Assembly (NCBI GenBank): GCA_934474225.1 | Contig: CAKSLU010000032.1 | Location: forward strand, 1-16,456 | Direction: 5' to 3' | DNA: 16,456 nt | From: an uncultured Eubacteriales bacterium | GTDB taxonomy: Bacteria; Bacillota; Clostridia; Oscillospirales; CAG-272 | In this document: piece after piece, positions 14,200 through 16,456 of the stretch | Layout of the letters: each line of letters begins with the position of its first letter | How positions within the stretch are numbered: the first letter of the stretch is position 1 | The notes under the pieces: model-generated | The model's input: only the letters and a program-made list of their open reading frames with translations | Databases searched by the model: none | What the model was told of the DNA's origin: nothing | Position numbers and translations under genes: made by a program

Positions 14200-15372
14200 A
14201 TGGAAGTTGTAAAGGTCGGCATCGTCGGCATCGGCAATATGGGCGGCACGCACCTCGCATGCATCATGGACGGCAAAATCGAGGGCATGACGGTGTGCGC
14301 CGTCTGCGACATCGACGCGGACAAACTGCGCGCAGCGAAAGAAAAGTATCCGACGCTGGAAACCTACGCAGACTATAAAGAAATGCTCACAAAGGCGGAC
14401 ATTGACGCCGTAATCATCGCCGTGCCGCACCCGTTGCATGCCGAGGTCGGCATCTTCGCGTTTGCGCACGGCAAGCATGTGCTGGTGGAGAAACCGATGG
14501 ATATTGCGCTCTCCGCCGGTGAGCGGCTGTGCGCCGCCGCACGGGAGCGCGGCAAGCTGTTCTGCATTATGCTCAACCAGCGCACAAGCCCGCTTTTCCG
14601 CGAGGCGCGCCGCCTTGTGCAGAGCGGGGAACTCGGGCAGCTCAAGCGCACGGTCTGGGTGGTGACCAACTGGTATCGCACGGATGCCTATTATGCCTCC
14701 GGCGCATGGCGCGCCAGCTGGCGCGGCGAGGGCGGCGGACTGCTCATCAACCAGGCGGCGCACAACCTGGACTTGTGGCAGTGGATCTGCGGCATGCCGA
14801 CGGCGTTAACGGCGCACTGCAATGTCGGCAGATTCCATGACATCGAGGTCGAGGACGAAGCCGTGCTGTACGCCGAATTTGCGGGCGGCGCAACCGGCGT
14901 CTTTATTTCCAGCACAGGCGACCTGCCGGGCACCAATCGGCTGGAGATTGTGGGCACGCGCGGCAAAGTTGTGATTGAGGGCGGCAAGTTGAAATTTTGG
15001 CAGCTGCCGGCGGACGAGCGCAGCATTTGTGCGGCTTCACCGGAGAGCTACCCGCATGTCGAATGCGCGTACACCGAGGCCACGCCCGAGCGGGGCAGTG
15101 CACACGCGGGCATCTTACAGAACTTTGCCAATGCGCTGCTGCACGGTGAACCGCTGCTTTCGCCCGGCTATGACGGGCTTGCGCAGCTGACGCTCATCAA
15201 TGCGGCATACCTGTCCGCATGGTGCGGCAGCACGCGGATCGCGCTGCCGTTTGACACGGCGTTGTATGACCGGCTGCTCGCCGAGAAAGCCGCGCATTCG
15301 GCGTACAGAAGCGAAGTGAAGCCGCTTGCCGCAGATGCGGCAGCGGGCGACCGCTGGCAGGTCAACTGGTGA
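14200..15372 (+). CDS. Gfo/Idh/MocA family oxidoreductase, second copy
   Basis: A 390-residue paralogue of the preceding gene, probably from tandem duplication. It has GIVGIGNMGGTH at residues 7-18, VEKPMD for the catalytic Lys, and GGGLLINQAAHNLDLWQW in the substrate domain. The ATG at 14200 is used, one base after the upstream stop, with GAGGGA about 10 bases before it; an ATG at 14182 would add six residues and overlap the upstream gene. Where the first copy has Cys-Pro before the conserved His this one has Ala-Ala, so substrate preference may differ. It is the last gene of the operon, ended by the hairpin at 15379. Confidence 0.92.
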   Translation: MEVVKVGIVGIGNMGGTHLACIMDGKIEGMTVCAVCDIDADKLRAAKEKYPTLETYADYKEMLTKADIDAVIIAVPHPLHAEVGIFAFAHGKHVLVEKPMDIALSAGERLCAAARERGKLFCIMLNQRTSPLFREARRLVQSGELGQLKRTVWVVTNWYRTDAYYASGAWRASWRGEGGGLLINQAAHNLDLWQWICGMPTALTAHCNVGRFHDIEVEDEAVLYAEFAGGATGVFISSTGDLPGTNRLEIVGTRGKVVIEGGKLKFWQLPADERSICAASPESYPHVECAYTEATPERGSAHAGILQNFANALLHGEPLLSPGYDGLAQLTLINAAYLSAWCGSTRIALPFDTALYDRLLAEKAAHSAYRSEVKPLAADAAAGDRWQVNW

Positions 15373-15378
15373 AACGGC

Positions 15379-15409
15379 GCGAAAAAGGGCGGAATACGCC
15401 CTTTTTCGC
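15379..15409 (+). terminator. Terminator of the sugar operon
   Basis: GCGAAAAAGGGCG (15379-15391) pairs exactly with CGCCCTTTTTCGC (15397-15409) around GAATA, 7 bp after the stop of the second oxidoreductase. The T-run lies within the 3' arm. Confidence 0.85.
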
Positions 15410-15457
15410 TGCGCCGCGCCGCGCGACAAAAAAATTCATCTTTTTTTGAAATAACTC

Positions 15458-15486
15458 TTGATTTTTCCCGCCGGACATGCTATTAT
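15458..15486 (+). promoter_or_regulatory. Promoter of tRNA-Ser
   Basis: TTGATT (15458-15463), 17 bases, TATTAT (15481-15486) with TG one base before it. The start site would be near 15493, giving a leader of about 45 bases with a small hairpin (CTGTTT/AAACAG) before the tRNA. Confidence 0.75.
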
Positions 15487-15538
15487 ATAAAGGCTGTTTG
15501 TGAAAACAGCGTATATATGTTCCGAACGCGAACAACTT

Positions 15539-15629
15539 GGAGAAGTCGCCTAGTTGGTCGAGGGCGCGCGACTGGAAATCGCGTAACCCGTAACAGGGTT
15601 CGAGAGTTCGAATCTCTCCTTCTCCGCCA
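15539..15629 (+). tRNA. tRNA-Ser (anticodon GGA)
   Basis: Complete 91-base class II tRNA with encoded CCA. Acceptor GGAGAAG pairs with CTTCTCC; the anticodon stem GCGA/TCGC closes a CTGGAAA loop (anticodon GGA, reading UCC and UCU); the long variable arm AACCCG...CGGGTT-like stem is present; T-arm GAGAG-TTCGAAT-CTCTC is standard. Confidence 0.96.
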
Positions 15630-15669
15630 AAAGTCCACCGCAATTCTATTGCATTGCGGTGGACTTTTT
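15630..15669 (+). terminator. Terminator of tRNA-Ser
   Basis: AAAGTCCACCGCAAT pairs with ATTGCGGTGGACTTT around an 8-base loop and ends in TTTTT, directly behind the tRNA CCA end. Confidence 0.92.
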
Positions 15670-15733
15670 CTTACTCTTTATATATCGAATTGTTTAACAA
15701 ATGCAGTAAACTGTGATTTTAGGAGGGGCGCGT

Positions 15734-16210
15734 ATGGATATTTCGTTCAAACTGGAGAACCAAAAGTTTAATTACAGAGTATGTGCAATGATAATCTCGG
15801 GAAACAGAATTCTTGCCATGCACGATGAGCATTCGCCATACTTTTACCTTCCCGGCGGAAGAGTTAAGATGGGGGAAACGGCCGAGCAGGCAGTGGTACG
15901 GGAAACCATAGAAGAACTTGGCGTGACCATGAAGATCGCCCGCCCATTGTGGCTCAATCAGGCGTTTTTTACGGAAGATGTGGACGGTGTTCGTTATCAC
16001 GAGCTGTGTATTTACTTTTTAATGGATATCTCAAATACGGATTTATCGGAAAGAGGCAGCAGCTTTACACGAACAGAAGGTAAACATACACATAGATTTG
16101 AATGGTTAGCGTTTGACAGACTGCAGGACGAATACTTCTACCCAATCTTTTTGAAGAAAGAAATTTTCAATCTTCCGAAGGCGTTTACCATTCGCACAGA
16201 ATTGGAGTGA
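15734..16210 (+). CDS. Nudix hydrolase
   Basis: A 158-residue cytoplasmic Nudix enzyme that would hydrolyse a nucleoside diphosphate linked to another group, needing Mg2+. The Nudix box is at about residues 42-65: GGRVKMGETAEQAVVRET followed by IEELGV, fitting G-x5-E-x7-RE-U-x-EE-x-G-U except for Thr where a hydrophobic residue is usual. Start at the ATG 15734, with AGGAGG 7 bases upstream; an earlier in-frame ATG at 15713 precedes this ribosome site. Base composition is more A/T-rich than the sugar operon. It stands alone between tRNA-Ser and the radical SAM gene; no convincing promoter is seen in 15670-15720. Substrate unknown. Confidence 0.93.
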   Translation: MDISFKLENQKFNYRVCAMIISGNRILAMHDEHSPYFYLPGGRVKMGETAEQAVVRETIEELGVTMKIARPLWLNQAFFTEDVDGVRYHELCIYFLMDISNTDLSERGSSFTRTEGKHTHRFEWLAFDRLQDEYFYPIFLKKEIFNLPKAFTIRTELE

Positions 16211-16283
16211 CAACTCCCGGCTTGCCGCAGCGCCAAAAACCCCCTTACTTACATTTGCATTGACGATGGAAAGGAGGACAGCG

Positions 16284-16456
16284 ATGAAAGAAACGCAACA
16301 GGCGCGCAACCCTTTTGCCAACAGCGACACAAACAAGCGCTATTATACCTATGACTACTATCTGCGGCGCACCTTCGGCGGCAAATGCCTGAAGGTGGCG
16401 CTGGACATCGGCTGCACCTGCCCGAACATGGATGGGGCATGCGGCACAGGCGGCTG
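16284..16456 (+). CDS. Radical SAM protein, YhcC/TIGR01212 family, cut by window end
   Basis: The first 57 codons of a gene that continues beyond the window. AAGGAGG lies 6 bases before the ATG. The peptide has NPFANSDTNKRYYTYDYYL, then RRTFGGKCLKVALDIGCTCPNMDG and ACGTGGC, the typical start of YhcC/TIGR01212 radical SAM proteins, in which Cys residues after this region bind the 4Fe-4S cluster (the TCP and GGC Cys are the first of them). These proteins have been linked to tRNA or other modification, but the function is not settled. It lies 73 bp after the Nudix gene in the same direction. Confidence 0.85.
   Translation, partial: MKETQQARNPFANSDTNKRYYTYDYYLRRTFGGKCLKVALDIGCTCPNMDGACGTGG

Noticed and set aside
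12249..14324. Long open frame (691 codons) on the minus strand
   Set aside because: It lies antisense to two clear enzyme genes in high-GC DNA, is low in recognisable motifs and has no ribosome site.

Overview
The window looks like chromosome from a high-GC member of the Clostridia, probably Oscillospiraceae or Ruminococcaceae. The evidence is strong AGGAGG-type ribosome sites, tRNA genes with encoded CCA, sigma-A promoters close to TTGACA-N17-TATAAT, a YhcC/TIGR01212-type radical SAM protein, and an MBOAT/DHHW envelope locus beside small Clostridial-type lipoproteins. The assignment is by gene style only.

Left part (1-3365), the end of a mobile element. It holds the 3' part of a tyrosine recombinase with a DNA-binding-like domain at its C-terminus. 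Convergent to it is an A/T-rich gene for a 554-residue protein with a HEPN-like RNAINH motif and a C-terminal SEC-C zinc motif, a possible defence cargo. Next comes an intact but unusual tRNA-Pro(TGG), a spacer with GTGGTC repeats every 12 bp, and the 5' half of a second tRNA-Pro cut off just after its anticodon loop but still carrying a good promoter. My reading is that an element entered one tRNA-Pro gene and that the intact tRNA-Pro may be its replacement.

Second part (3366-5848, plus strand). A two-gene unit: a membrane protein built on the copper P-type ATPase (CopA) plan that has lost the catalytic DKTGT motif, the CPC motif and the actuator domain but keeps a good C-terminal HMA domain, overlapping by 4 bp with a lipoprotein gene. 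A perfect 18-bp palindrome then serves as terminator for both converging units.

Third part (11056 down to 5850, minus strand). A six-gene operon: ECF sigma factor, membrane anti-sigma candidate, two paralogous lipoproteins, an AlgI/DltB-type MBOAT O-acyltransferase and a DHHW/AlgJ-like partner. It reads as a regulated envelope-acylation system, with a sigma-A-type and an ECF-type promoter in front of the sigma gene.

Right part (11242-16456, plus strand). tRNA-Gly(CCC) with a consensus promoter, then a four-gene operon of two TIM-barrel sugar isomerase/epimerases and two paralogous Gfo/Idh/MocA oxidoreductases, probably for oxidation and rearrangement of an unusual sugar, polyol or glycoside. 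After its terminator come tRNA-Ser(GGA), a Nudix hydrolase, and the first 57 codons of a radical SAM protein cut by the window end. No CRISPR array, rRNA, insertion sequence or replication origin was seen.
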